A DNA stretch of 54,713 bases from Gnetum montanum (taxonomy: Eukaryota > Streptophyta > Gnetopsida > Gnetales > Gnetaceae): NCBI GenBank assembly GCA_015680685.1, contig MNCI01035738.1, positions 1 to 54,713 of the forward strand. The letters run 5' to 3'. This document shows, piece after piece, positions 11,810-23,345 of the stretch (the stretch's first letter is position 1; each line of letters opens with the position of its first letter). The notes under the pieces were generated by a model. It saw nothing but the letters and a program-made list of their open reading frames with translations, made no database searches and was not told the DNA's origin. Position numbers and translations under genes: made by a program.

Positions 11810-11960
11810 ATATCGTATTCTTGATATTGGAGGGGCTCTGATATTAGATCCCCAATGTTAGGTACCTGATATTGGGGCCATAAAATCTATAAATACAACA
11901 CTTAGCCACACTTTCAATTTCATTTTCACACACAATGTAAGGGGAGTTTTTGCAGTTTTT
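11810..11960 (+). promoter_or_regulatory. LTR-promoter-like sequence inside G2, upstream of the second ORF
   Basis: The stretch carries a cluster of GATAT units (GATATCGTATTCTTGATATTGG, then GATATTAG, TGATATTGG) and then CTATAAATACAAC at 11887-11899. The same combination and spacing define the upstream and TATA regions of this family's LTRs (GATATC/GATATT units, then CTATAAATAC). It is not next to either G2 LTR and lies about 500 bases before the second ORF. I infer an internal promoter or a remnant of an older LTR; transcription is unproven. Confidence 0.4.
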
Positions 11961-12418
11961 CTTCTTTGGCGATTTAAGCTTTGCACACCCTTCGTCCACA
12001 TGCTATATCTCGCTTGTTAGCACTCCATTTTTTATGTCGTTTGTACCAATCTATCCCTAGAGTATCCATCTTAGTCATTGGGGGGTGCATTTTTTGTGTT
12101 CACCCAACATCACATTTTTTCTTTGGAAATCGCTATTGCTCGAAAGGTATTCTGAGGAACAATGAATACACTAAGTAAAATCAAAGCTAAATAATTAAAT
12201 AATTGTTTCCCACCATGCCAAAGATACTTTTTATGTATCCCTAAGTGCCCTAACTACCTTATTAGGCCATTTTTTAACAAAAAAAAGTAGGGCCTTAACT
12301 CTGGAATCTAACATGACTATAACGTACACTAAAGGTTAACTAAGGTATAACTATGTAACATGATCAATACAAGGATCCTTTAGTAACCTAATTTTTTGTG
12401 CAATTGCAAATGGTCTTC

Positions 12419-15240
12419 AAATGAGCAACCCAAGGTGATCCATCACAGAAATCAAGAAAACACCCTCAGGGAAACTGAGGTCAAAATGACCAGCAAGGGC
12501 CACTAATTGAGCAGGAGGCACAGTCATTCAGCATCCATCAAGAAGCCCCTTCAGAAGTCCCTACTGAAGCTCAATCTGTGCAAGTAGAGGCAAAACCTCA
12601 AATGCAAGGATAATGACTCACATTGTCAACAAAATGTCTTTCTTCCATTTAGACACATCCCACGTTGGCCTCGGTCATTGTGAAAATGAACTTTGAGTCG
12701 TTCATGGAGTTCACCCCTCAGTCAGTGAGGACACAATTACAAGCATCTACATTTTGGCCAACTTTATCTGAAAATGAAAAATGGTATGTTGGGAAGACTT
12801 ATTCTTTTTGGAATGGTAAAGAAGAAGGTACCACTATAAGAATTGGTCAGGTCATGGTCCCTTATTCTATCAAGGGAATTATTGAATCCCTAAATTTGCC
12901 AAATGTTGGAGTGTGAATACTAGTTCTGTCAACCCAACCTCATCCAAAGAGCCATAAGCTATGGTTGAAATGTACTTTGATGATGAGAATAATTCATACA
13001 ATGGACTAATCCTGGAAGAGTGTACCTATTTCAAAATTGTCACATATCAATTGTTCCCAACAAAGGGGCTCAATTGTCTGCCCACCTATGCAACTCAGGG
13101 ATGTGTTGTGTTAATGGGAAAATTTCAAGCCCATATTCCCCAACTATACTTCATGGAGATCGAGTGGCAATTCAAAGAAGCAAAGAGGGGAAGCTCACTT
13201 TGTCATTCCTCTATCTAATCCAAAAACTATGTTAATGTACTAGAATCCTTGGTTATACCAATGATGTATCCTGCAAAGGTCAAAATGCTTTTTTTGTAGA
13301 ATTTCTCAAACCAGTGCCTCTAAGAAAAGATCTCAGAGATGAAGAAGAATAGGAGTAGCAACTAGAGCAAAGATACTTTGCCCAACTAGAGCAACAAATC
13401 GAATAACTCAAGCACCAGTTGGTGTAGGCTAAGCAGTAGTAAGAAGCAGGGCCCAGCCACAGACTGTAGTTTGAACAACCATCATCACTGTCTCAACCAC
13501 TTTAGCAATAGCCCTCAATTTATGATTATAGGTCTACACTTAGCCATCTTTGGTGGATCTCAGACCTCGTGAGCTGGGGAACACCTGATGAGTCAAGTCT
13601 CTTTTGAGTTCTTAATGATGCAATCCAACCCACATTGTATGTTGATCCTACCATAGATCAGGTTTCACTCTAGTCTGAACAAGAGGCCCAGTGATCACAA
13701 CAGATCTCTGGGAATGCTGCATCATTTCAAGTACTACTCAAAACTGGTGAAGCAGCTAGAGTTGTAGTCATGTAACACCAAGATGTGGTAAGTTCAATGG
13801 ACATTATCAAGGACCAAATTAAAGAATCCTTTAATGTCCCTATTGTACCACCAATGGATCTCACAGGCATATGAGATGCGTATGCATTGGTTGGTCTCTC
13901 CATGACTCTAGCTACACATGAGGATGTGTTGGACATGTTGTTGCATATAGGTCAGGTAATAACCTGCTTGTTTGAAATCCTTGGTGATGTCACTACAACA
14001 CAGTAAAATTGATTTCAACTAAAAGAAAACTTATCATCATCAAGCACAAGGTCAAGCACGCAAAAGTAGAAGCCCAAAGGCTTCATCAAGATCTTGGAAC
14101 CTTAAGGGTGGAAAGGTGGGATCCATCTTCATTGATCCCACCCAAGAAAATGGAGGCTTTCTGAACAAAGAAATTGGCTCAAATAATAGAAGAGAATAAA
14201 ACCCTAGCATAGGAAAGAGAGAAGGTGGTATGGGATGCTTCCATCACAAAAGTGCAAACCCATGCACATCTCAAGGCCCTTACTACCCTACAAGAAGAAA
14301 ATAAGTAGTTAATTGCAATGAATAATAAGTAGACCAGCATTAAGCAGCAAAATAATTTACTGGAAGAAAGCATCCACCAGCTAAGAGAGCAGTTGGTCTA
14401 GGTCAACCACAATATGAGTTACCTCACCTAAGAAAATCAAACCCTCTCTATGGAGGAAGTATGTGCTATCTGATAAAATTCAATCATTGAAATAAGCATG
14501 TGGCAGAATGAGGCCAAAAAGCATGAGTGCCTCAAGGAGCACTTTTGTGATCAAGTGGACATGTACAAAGAAGTCATTGAAAAAGAAATCTGGATGGCAA
14601 AGGGTTAGATAGATTCCTTTGTGGCCCAACAATCTGACTGGAGAAACATCCTAGATACATGTGCGCTTGCCCACTAGGTAGAATTTAAAACCCAAGACCT
14701 ACATATTGCTAATCTGAAAGAGTACATGAAGTTGGCCAACCTTCAATATGCCAACTTGGCCATGTTGACAACAAGATGCCTGCACAATGAGCTCGAGAGG
14801 CAAGTAGCTGCCACATACGCATTGTATGAAAAAGAGGTTGTTAATCGTAAAGTAGCTCTTGACAAGCTAGCCGTCGCAACTGCGGAATTGAAGGTGGTTA
14901 AGGTGAGCTACCATGGACAAAAAGATGTAGCTACAAACCTGGCCAGATGCTTTGTTGATTATCAAGAGTTAAGAGAGAAGGCCAAGGCATTTGAATAGGA
15001 GAGATGCTAGTTTGCAACTTGGTATGTAAAAGCTAATCAAATGTTTCTACAACTATTGTGTCCATGGGATGTGCCAATTCCCTCACACATCAGATCATCT
15101 ACATGAACTATGCATGATCCCAGAACAGAGGAGGAGAAATTTCAATCACTGCTACATCATCACAAGCCTCTAAAACCAGGAGATAGAGGCAAAGGAAAGG
15201 ATATTATTGAAGAGCAACCACCTCTTGGCACAACATAGTG
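12419..15240 (+). pseudogene. G2 second ORF: Q/E-rich, globular, then coiled-coil protein of unknown function
   Basis: Decayed coding text runs for about 2.8 kb. Residue order is as follows. First comes a Gln/Glu/Pro/Ser-rich leader (about 12424-12610, 'EQEAQSFSIHQEAPSEVPTE'). Next is an aromatic-rich globular part in open stretches 12665-12916 ('FWPTLSENEKWYVGKTYSFW', 'VPYSIKGIIESLNLPNVG') and 12961-13218. The last part is a long segment of Q-, E-, K- and L-rich heptad-like text to about 15000, best seen at 14726-14998 ('ALDKLAVATAELKVVK'), ending in a basic, charged tail. I do not recognise the protein. The I-x-LNLP segment faintly recalls the PF20167 'putative plant transposon protein' domain. 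Frames shift at least twice and stops are frequent. Confidence 0.5.
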
Positions 15241-15372
15241 GCTCCATGATTCTTGTAATGTGTCATCATTCTATTGTAATAAAACACCACTACGATGTAA
15301 TGATTGTCTTGTCAGTCAATAATCATACCTTTCACCATTGTACAAAACCTGAGGATGAGTTTTCATTCAGTC

Positions 15373-15381
15373 GTGGGGGTA
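15373..15381 (+). promoter_or_regulatory. G2 polypurine tract
   Basis: GTGGGGGTA directly precedes the 3' LTR start TGATGAG. The context 'gatgagttttcattcagtcg' upstream is conserved at the G1 3' end (19327-19345) and, reversed, at G4. Confidence 0.75.
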
Positions 15382-16194
15382 TGATGAGTCGTCACCCACA
15401 TCAGAAGTGATATCAGGGCTCTAATATTGCAGATCCAATATTGGGGTCAATAAGTGATGTCAAATATCCAATGTCGTTTCTACCATACTTGTCTATAAAT
15501 ATCACACAGGGGAGAGAAAGAGGGGAGATAGACAAAGTCAGTTAGAAGTTTTTCAATTTTAGTTTCAGTGTATGCCTGCAATGTGATGTTTATGGTTGCA
15601 TGATGTCATTATTCGAGTGCAATGTACTTGGGCACATTACATGTTCAGCAATAAAGATCGAGATCATTTACATCATTCTAGCATCCACTTTGCATTTGTG
15701 ATTTTCTTAGAATAAAATTTCAATGTCTTTACTCATTGTTGTTTCCAACTAATGTTATTTACATTCCTCATCATTAAGTAGAATGAGCATGACCCATTGC
15801 AAACACATAAGCATATTATCTGGTAACCCAATAGTGATTAGCATTTGGTTATCCCAGCGGCAACTATGTGATGCCCAAGGTGCATACAGACAATTGAGTT
15901 TAGATACTCATTGCCTTAGGCTAAATGTAGGATTTATTTCATACCTTTAGTTAATCAATTCTTTATTATCATTCCATAGTAGGAGTAGCATTAAAGCATT
16001 ACATCATACACCTCACTTCAGACTAAAACATACATGACAAAGCTTCCACTAGTCTGACATGGGAAGACAACAAACAATGAATAATAATAACTATCCTAGA
16101 ACTCATGATTAGCCCATCCATGGAGTTCGACTGGATCACATGTACACACTCGTATTCGTATGGTTGGGCATAGGGGTACCCTTGTTGCTCATCA
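15382..16194 (+). mobile_element. G2 3' LTR
   Basis: It runs from TGATGAGTCGTCACCC to GCTCATCA, 813 bases, aligning end to end with 7166-7978. It keeps an intact TATAAATAT at 15494-15502 and GATATC/GATATT units upstream. TAAAG follows at 16195-16199 as the right target duplication. Confidence 0.9.
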
Positions 16195-16199
16195 TAAAG

Positions 16200-17575
16200 T
16201 GTATGGCAAAAGAAGAAGGAGAGATGTGCAAGTGGGAGAATTTCAAGAAACAACAATGGGACCCAACTGTTCAATCAAAGGAAGTCCAAACTTATGATAA
16301 GGAAAATGAAACTACCTTTGATAAGGTGATTCCATAACAAATTTTTCTAATAAAGGAGTCTATTGATGATCTAGAAGCAAAGCTTAATAGGATGTCCAAA
16401 TGGATAAATGAAAATGTCAAAAAACTTCTTAAGATGATCACAATGAAGGTCATGTAAAACATGTCAAGTGATCACAATAAACAAAGGGCACAAAACCAAG
16501 AAATAGTTAGGAACACTTTTCAGTAGGCGAGAAAAATGGCTGATGAAAGTGAGGCTAAAGACTCCATCACAAACAAAGATGATGAATGCAACCTATGCAT
16601 ATATTGTTGCATCTACAAGAGTATTGGGTAGGTGCCTTAAATCCAAAATTTGTGCAAAAGCACATGCCTGGGAGACTTCCTCTTGCACAAGGTAATTTTA
16701 GATAGTCCCACAACCGATCAAACCATCCTAGGAGGACTTATTACTAGCCTCAACATTGGCATCGACCAGAATGGCAACAACCATACCTGCCATACCTATC
16801 AAAGCCTCATGGACATTATGTTCAACACCTTGTTTCTCCAACTAGTTCTGCATCCTCTACTTCAAATTTCCACTACCACTCTCCCAAGTACCATCAATAC
16901 ATGACATCCCCTGAAGGATCACCACCTTGCACGTCTTACCAACCAACTTACCCTGAATATTTTCATAATCCACCTTCTCCAATGCCACCACCAGTAACAC
17001 TGGAAGGTTCAGCATCATAGTATAAATGAATGAGTGCCAATTGTGCTACAAATGTGCATAGACATGCTAAAACCAGTGGTTCCCACCCGCAACATTGGAA
17101 ACATCCCTTCTTGAGCAAAGGCTATATGCTGAAGCAAACCACGTGTGAACCCATTACATCATCTGAGCTAGCATAAGGCCAACCTAGTGCACCACCTTCC
17201 TTATCTAAACTAACATCCTCCGACCATACACAAGGGTCACCATATATCCATACTCCAATCCCACATCCAACCAATTAATCTATAAACATGGTGAGACAAA
17301 TGAATCCATGCATACCATCTCATACTCAAGGGTGCAATAGTGGGCTAGTCATCCATAATTTTCACATGCCTCATATCCTGACCCACCATAGATATAACAA
17401 TTAGGTGTGTGACCAACAATTTTTCTACCCAACCATCACACCATTGATAGACACCCAGTGGCTAGGGTATGAAAGGTTTTCAACATTTCATATATGCATG
17501 GATCCTATTTATCCACTTATTAATCCTTGTCATGGCCAAATGTTTAGTCATGAGGGTTATCCCCCATTCTAGTCT
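16200..17575 (+). pseudogene. G1 Gag, C-terminal part (continuation across G2)
   Basis: The G1 gag frame resumes here once G2 and one TSD copy are skipped ('CMAKEEGEMCKWENFKKQQW'). The segment parallels G2 gag at 9130-10480: a 'CNLCIY' knuckle start near 16587, an 'LNPKF-type' block, and a Pro/Ser/His-rich tail ('PEYFHNPPSPMPPPVTLEGS'). It ends near 'MDPIYPLINP' (about 17503). Several stops interrupt it, and part of the knuckle is deleted compared with G2 and G4. Confidence 0.7.
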
Positions 17576-19353
17576 TTAGGATTCTTATGTGTTTTTCATC
17601 TTTTTGTTTTACAACTTTTTGTTTTACACATTCTTTATTTTACATCTTCTTTTTTTCATGTTATTAATCTTTTCTAATTTTTGTTTTACACCATTGTTAG
17701 TACATTTACTATTTCTTGAATATTTTACACTTTCTTTTATATTTTCTTTTATTTTGGTGTGNNNNNNNNNNNNNNNNNNNNNNNNNNNNNNNNNNNNNNN
17801 NNNNNNNNNNNNNNNNNNNNNNNNNNNNNNNNNNNNNNNNNNNNNNNNNNNNNNNNNNNNNNNNNNNNNNNNNNNNNNNNNNNNNNNNNNNNNNNNNNNN
17901 NNNNNNNNNNNNNNNNNNNNNNNNNNNNNNNNNNNNNNNNNNNNNNNNNNNNNNNNNNNNNNNNNNNNNNNNNNNNNNNNNNNNNNNNNNNNNNNNNNNN
18001 NNNNNNNNNNNNNNNNNNNNNNNNNNNNNNNNNNNNNNNNNNNNNNNNNNNNNNNNNNNNNNNNNNNNNNNNNNNNNNNNNNNNNNNNNNNNNNNNNNNN
18101 NNNNNNNNNNNNNNNNNNNNNNNNNNNNNNNNNNNNNNNNNNNNNNNNNNNNNNNNNNNNNNNNNNNNNNNNNNNNNNNNNNNNNNNNNNNNNNNNNNNN
18201 NNNNNNNNNNNNNNNNNNNNNNNNNNNNNNNNNNNNNNNNNNNNNNNNNNNNNNNNNNNNNNNNNNNNNNNNNNNNNNNNNNNNNNNNNNNNNNNNNNNN
18301 NNNNNNNNNNNNNNNNNNNNNNNNNNNNNNNNNNNNNNNNNNNNNNNNNNNNNNNNNNNNNNNNNNNNNNNNNNNNNNNNNNNNNNNNNNNNNNNNNNNN
18401 NNNNNNNNNNNNNNNNNNNNNNNNNNNNNNNNNNNNNNNNNNNNNNNNNNNNNNNNNNNNNNNNNNNNNNNNNNNNNNNNNNNNNNNNNNNNNNNNNNNN
18501 NNNNNNNNNNNNNNNNNNNNNNNNNNNNNNNNNNNNNNNNNNNNNNNNNNNNNNNNNNNNNNNNNNNNNNNNNNNNNNNNNNNNNNNNNNNNNNNNNNNN
18601 NNNNNNNNNNNNNNNNNNNNNNNNNNNNNNNNNNNNNNNNNACTTGCATATATTTTGGAAGGTTTAGTTGAGTTCTTTACCCTTAGACACTCATACAATC
18701 AAATTCTTTTTGTTTACCCCATCATTGACATCCAATTGTGCACATTTTCAAAATATTTTTTAGTGAACCTTTTTTTTATTATTGTGAATTCTTATACCCT
18801 CTTCAAATAATTCCTCATGTTAAAATTTTTCTAATTTAATGAACCACTTATTTATTTTACTCTATTTGTCAACCTTCCCATTAACACTACTCAAGTAACC
18901 AATCAACCACAATCACAACTTAGCCAAGTGTAACCACTGAGGAGACAAGGCATTTAAAAATTATGTGTTCTACATTGCATACTAATTTATAATTCTATTA
19001 TGATTATAGTGGAAAGCATGGACTAGAAGTAAGACTATCTTCACCAAGGATGCAGCAGTACCACATAATGAAGACTATTCGTGATCGTTATATCTCTTTT
19101 CTCTCTCTCATTCTTCTACGACCAAGAGGTGTTGGATGTCAATTTTTTTTCTAGGGTGTTCACTTCTCTTATCATGAACACCCAATTTTGTAAAGCTTCT
19201 AACTCCATACACTTGGTCACTTAGCATCTATCTATTTTACCTAACTCAGTTTGTATGTCATTCAATAATCCCATACCTACCCAATATTTTGTAAGAAACT
19301 TGTTCCTTATTTTGTTTAACTTAAGGATGAGTTTTCATTCAATCATGGAGGTA
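17576..19353. other. G1 3' non-coding region containing an assembly gap
   Basis: T-rich sequence follows gag, then 880 Ns (17762-18641), then about 700 bases with no recognisable coding content. It ends with the conserved 'gatgagttttcattcaatcatggaggta' type polypurine context at 19327-19353. Whatever lay in the gap cannot be judged, but 880 bases cannot hold a full pol. Confidence 0.55.
17762..18641. other. Assembly gap (880 N)
   Basis: A run of N. Any open frame spanning it is an artefact of untranslated unknown bases. Confidence 0.99.
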
Positions 19354-20209
19354 TGATGAGTCATGATTTGCCTATCTTAACATCTAATGAATCGCTACTT
19401 TCTATCTACTCCAACATTAAGTGCAACATCGGGGCCTGGATGCAATGTTGGGTACCTTGCATCAAGGTATACACTCTGCCTATAAATACAATGCCTAGGC
19501 TTCCATTTTGAGTCAATTTTCAAGTTAGTTTTTAGTTTCTCTTCTTTTAAAATCTATTATTCTTAGTGCATGTTTGCAATATGATGTTTCTAATTGTACA
19601 ACACCTTTGTTCAAGTGTGATGTACTTGGACACATTACATGACTAGTAATAAAGATCAAGATTACTTCTATCATTGCAACATCCACTTAGATTATTACTG
19701 CTTTAATTATTTACTACTTTCTTTAGTTAAATATTTCCATTTATTGTCATTTACTATTCCTATTATTAAGTGGAATGTGTAAGCATTAATCACAAGCATT
19801 TAAGTGTATATACTTGGTAATCCAGAGGTATATAGTTTGTCACAACTAGTGATGCATACTTGGCAATCCTCAAAGTAGTTTCACAAAGTCCAAAATGTGT
19901 ATAGAAAATTAAGTGTAGCTACTCATTGCCCATAGGCTAAAGTAGATCTTGTTTTCCATTATTCATTAGTCTAATTAATTCATCTCCCATCAGGAGTAGC
20001 ATAGAATTAGGAGCAACATCATATGCCTCACTTTGGACTAAACCATACGTGACAAAGCCACCACTAGTCCAAGTGGAAAGACAGCAAACTATACTTAGAG
20101 CATAACAATCTAGATACCACAACTAGTCCCATCCACAAAATTCAACTAGATCATGCATGAACGCTTGTGATTCATGTGGTTAAGCATAGGGGTACCTCAC
20201 CTCTCATCA
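19354..20209 (+). mobile_element. G1 3' LTR
   Basis: It starts TGATGAGTCATGATTTG and ends CTCTCATCA. It matches 5244-5974, including 'ggatgcaatgttgggtacc' and TATAAATACA at 19481-19490, plus a block around 19565-19690 lost from the 5' copy. G4's LTRs are a reverse-oriented relative. Confidence 0.8.
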
Positions 20210-20947
20210 ATGAGGTTATTATAAAACTCTATGTAAACCATGAATCATGGTCTACCTTTTGTTTAATTGTGGTTTTGTGAAAAATTTCAAATCGACCCTG
20301 AACTTATGTTGATATGGAGATTAAAATATGCTACATGAGAAGAGGATGAATGTGATGACCCAACAAAAGAAAGGGTAATCAAAAATTACTATGCTTTGGA
20401 GACATGTATCTTCATACCAAGTTTTGAATGAATTTTCAATAAAACTTTCTATGTTTAACTTCAATGAATTCTTGGATGGCTAACTAATCCCTCCTTACAT
20501 TTGAAATAACTTTAAACCTACAATAAATACTTCAACTAACAAGCAATAGTGAAGATTGATCTCCAATGAGATCTTTCTTCTTCTTTCTTCTTTTGAATGA
20601 TAATGGAATGGTATCAAATTGAAACAAGATTTAAATTGATAAAACAATATAATTTTGGAATGCAAATGAAATAAATAAAGCAACTAAAATGCTATAATGA
20701 GAAAATGACATAAAAGCAAACTATTCTCTTCTATAACTTCAAGCTTCTTTTCATACTACAATGGCATTTTCGCATGAAATTGCCTCAATGAAATGCCTCA
20801 AGTTTGAGGAGATTCCCTACATGGAATAAATAGAGAAGTGATGAGGCACTTAAGAGCACTTTCAACTCTAATATGATTGTAGATGACCCTAGTTAATTAT
20901 AACTAAATGAAATAAGGGAAGCATACATTAAGCTACAAATATTATAA
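20210..20947 (-). mobile_element. C1 5' LTR, outer part
   Basis: From 20389 this aligns with positions 3-832 (the C1 3' LTR) and ends at the same 'caaatattat' terminus, with CA mutated to AA. No RNase H or polypurine tract follows at 20948, so it is the outer end of an element rather than an internal junction. With 4890-5243 it makes an LTR of about 1.1 kb split by G1. About 270 bases present in the left copy are missing here. Confidence 0.65.
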
Positions 20948-21466
20948 ACTAATAATTTTGAAAATGATATAGAAAAAATCATGATCCTCTCTACTACTCA
21001 TTTTCAACAAACTCCTTCTCTCAACATTTTGTGGATGCATCAATCTATGCATCTTGTGGGCTTAGAGCCTAACATGTCTCAAAACTTGTTTCAATTTAAG
21101 CACTTTCATTCATCTGATCGCATCTTAAAAATATGTATCCCTCCCAAATTCATTGATTTGAAGGCCAATGAGGAGCTAATCTTAGCACCTACTATGTAGG
21201 ATCCCATCTCAGTTTCTTACTTTCATACCTTCTTGGAAACATTCTTCTCTTAACTAGTGATCTACCCATACCTACTATCCTCTTTATCAAGAAGAAGTGA
21301 ACTTGTCTTTCTTTAATGGTATCATCATTATTTCCCAAGCTCTCCCACTAATCTACATCAAGCCACCTATGTTGCATCTCCTGCTACCCTCCAATAAAAG
21401 AAAACATGGTTACAACTAATATGCCTCTAAGCTAAGTTAAGTATCCTAGTATCATAACTCCTCAAG
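20948..21466. other. Unassigned AT-rich sequence between C1 and G3
   Basis: One short open frame (20981-21199) without recognisable motifs. No repeat, RNA gene or transposon landmark was found. Confidence 0.4.
21462..21466. repeat. G3 target-site duplication, left copy (TCAAG)
   Basis: TCAAG here is identical to 25728-25732 and sits exactly outside the two LTR ends. Confidence 0.8.
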
Positions 21467-22279
21467 TGATGTGAAGCCTACCTGAATAGATTCTAGAAGA
21501 ATCCATTCTACAAGTTTCCTAATCAAATTAATCTTAGCAAATCCCTTTTATTAAGAGAACTCTTAAAATTTAGATAAATACATTAAGATTGAAGGGGTCA
21601 TTCTCAACTCACAACCCTTTCAAGAATCTTAAAGGCCACACATGTTCCCTCTTAATCCCCAATTTCTCACAATGAAACTAGAGCTTCTCTCAAGATACTT
21701 AAAAGAGATTCTCTTAACCTCTCTCAAGTGTTCTTCCTTACTTGCACTCAAACTCTCTTGCACAACCTCTCAAGAGACATCTCAAATCTCTTAACTCTCT
21801 TCTCTTACTTTTGCCCAAACTTAGTACTTGAACTCTTATTTATAGCTTCTTGGTATGACCTTTCTTCATTATTTATATATAAAAATATAAATTAATTTTT
21901 ATTTCTCATCAGAGATATCTTGTGGTATGAAATAGCATCTTTCCCAAATGTAGATGAGTTGCAAGAGATGTCTTGTATGAAAAGGAGATTTCTATCATGT
22001 AATGGAGATGTATACACATTGGAGGAGGCATCTATCTTGGTAGGACCAAAATTCAAGATGCTTATTTTAAGGTTTGAAACATCTAGACACATCCAAATAC
22101 ATTCACATTGATCTTGGAACCTCCTAAACTCATTACAATAGGATTCAAACATCCCAAAACATGCTAAGACACCCTCGAATCATCATAAAAAAATAAATAT
22201 ACGAAGACATACATGAAAAAAATTACACACATTCAAAATACATTGAGGATCAAACAAGGAATGGGTGATGTCTTCATCA
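21467..22279 (-). mobile_element. G3 3' LTR
   Basis: It aligns with 24867-25727 over its length: 'tctcaagagacatctcaaatctc', 'cttggtatgacctttc' and the terminal 'gatgtcttcatca' are common to both. The upstream region is rich in AGACATC/GATGTCT motifs. TTTATAGCTTCTTGG near 21838 probably holds the reverse-strand TATA. Confidence 0.85.
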
Positions 22280-22292
22280 TCTCTCCCACCGT
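22280..22292 (-). promoter_or_regulatory. G3 polypurine tract
   Basis: The minus strand reads GGTGGGAGAGA immediately before the LTR start TGATGAAGAC. Its position matches the right-hand LTR boundary. Confidence 0.55.
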
Positions 22293-22649
22293 TAAAAATG
22301 TCATGCTTAATGACCTTTTATAACTTGGAATCCACCATGCCCCCATGACTCAAGGCCATCACAGTTAGCATAACAATCAAGACTCAATGCATCAAAAACA
22401 TGAGAATGAGTATTACTTGAGGTTTTGATTTTGAGCTTTTCTTACTCATGAAGCCTTGTCCTCATGCTCCACCATGCTTTCCTCATTTGAGCATCTCCTT
22501 AAAATACTTCCCTTGAAACCCCATGATGACTTAAACATGCATAAAAGTGGCATAAAAATCTAGAAAAATAATTATTAACATCAACCCATGAAGTAGGTAT
22601 TAGTGCCTAACCCTCAAATACCAATGAAAATTCTCCACTTGCTACTAAC

Positions 22650-23345
22650 TAACCTTTTTTATTCTTCCAACATCTCCTTGCCAACATAAATCTCACCCCA
22701 ACACTTACATAAGTTTCCAAAAGGATCAACTAACATACTACTACCATCAACACCTAAGATTAGACCATAGCAAAAAAAAAAAACCTTCTTTTCATTGATA
22801 AAAGACTCCAAAAAATTATTAAAATCATCCATATCAAATGCATTCTCTTTAGCATCAAAGAAAATTTCATCGACATAAATAACATTCATCCTAAAAATTT
22901 CGTTACAACTAGGAAGCATCAATGAAGAATACAAGTTACCAATCTTACTCTCATTAACAGTGGACAGCAACCTAAACTTATGATTATCTTACCTCATAGT
23001 CCAACTATAATTTTCTTCATCAAACATAGCCTTATTATCATAATTCCATCACCTACCAACTATGAGATCTAAATAATCAATAGGCAATACATCACAAAGA
23101 GTCTAATCATGAAAATCTCAAATGGAATAATCAATAAGAAATTGTTCGTTAACTTGCTTATAATGATTCTTCATTAACTAATGCACTTTATATGGATTAG
23201 GATGAGCAATTTTAGCTAAATGTAATGACTTCATAGCCTTGTTGACAATCACATTTTCTTGTGCTCCATCATTAATAAGCCCAGTCAATGAATGACCTTT
23301 AACATCACAATGAGCTATAAAAAAAACTCTTCATTATAACATTCT
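22650..23345 (-). pseudogene. G3 retropepsin-like region and short downstream ORF
   Basis: Minus-strand reading from 23340 gives 'GLINDGAQENVIVNKAMKSL' and 'HPNPYKVH', then a 'CDVLPIDYLDLIVGR' block. This is the order of a Ty3 aspartic protease (IDSGASENIxxxxLxxxLxL, HPxPY, CDVxPMDxxxxLLGRPW). The active site is altered: the aspartate position reads N-D-G. An open stretch (22659-22970) continues with 'RMNVIYVDEIFFDAKENAF', acidic and unrecognised, not an RT palm. The stretch ends next to the LTR, where RT and integrase would be expected in a complete element. Confidence 0.65.

Larger units (their letters stand above)
7166..16194 (+). mobile_element. Ty3/Athila-like element G2 with gag plus an unknown second ORF, no pol
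   Basis: This 9,029-base element has two 813-base LTRs (7166-7978, 15382-16194). It carries a tRNA-Asp primer site, a decayed gag (8101-about 10480), a long spacer, a second decayed ORF (12419-15240) and a CGTGGGGGTA polypurine tract. No RT, integrase, RNase H or protease motifs are visible in 7.4 kb of internal sequence. It is nested in the gag of its relative G1 with TAGAG/TAAAG flanks. LTR differences are roughly one in eight by eye and mostly transitions, indicating an old, methylated copy. Confidence 0.85.
5244..20209 (+). mobile_element. Ty3/Athila-like gag-only element G1, interrupted by G2
   Basis: This plus-strand LTR element has a 5' LTR (5244-5974), a tRNA-Asp primer site, gag (6101 onward), a polypurine tract ending at 19353 and a 3' LTR (19354-20209). 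The related element G2 (7166-16194) sits inside gag. Without G2 it is about 5.9 kb, including 880 unknown bases. No protease, RT or integrase motif is visible in either arm. It has landed in the 5' LTR of Copia C1. Flanking 5-mers GTGAT and ATGAG agree in only three positions, so its own target duplication is uncertain. Confidence 0.75.

Noticed and set aside
17589-18810. Several long open frames of 300-360 codons on both strands
   Set aside because: They run through the 880-base N gap; almost all their residues are unknown, so they carry no evidence of coding.
20981-21199. 72-codon frame left of G3
   Set aside because: No motif, no codon signature, flanked by retroelement debris; listed only as unassigned sequence.
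22659-22970. G3 open frame as a possible reverse transcriptase because it contains YVDE
   Set aside because: Surrounding residues do not match any RT palm block; YVDE here is not in a hydrophobic strand context and lacks the second Asp.
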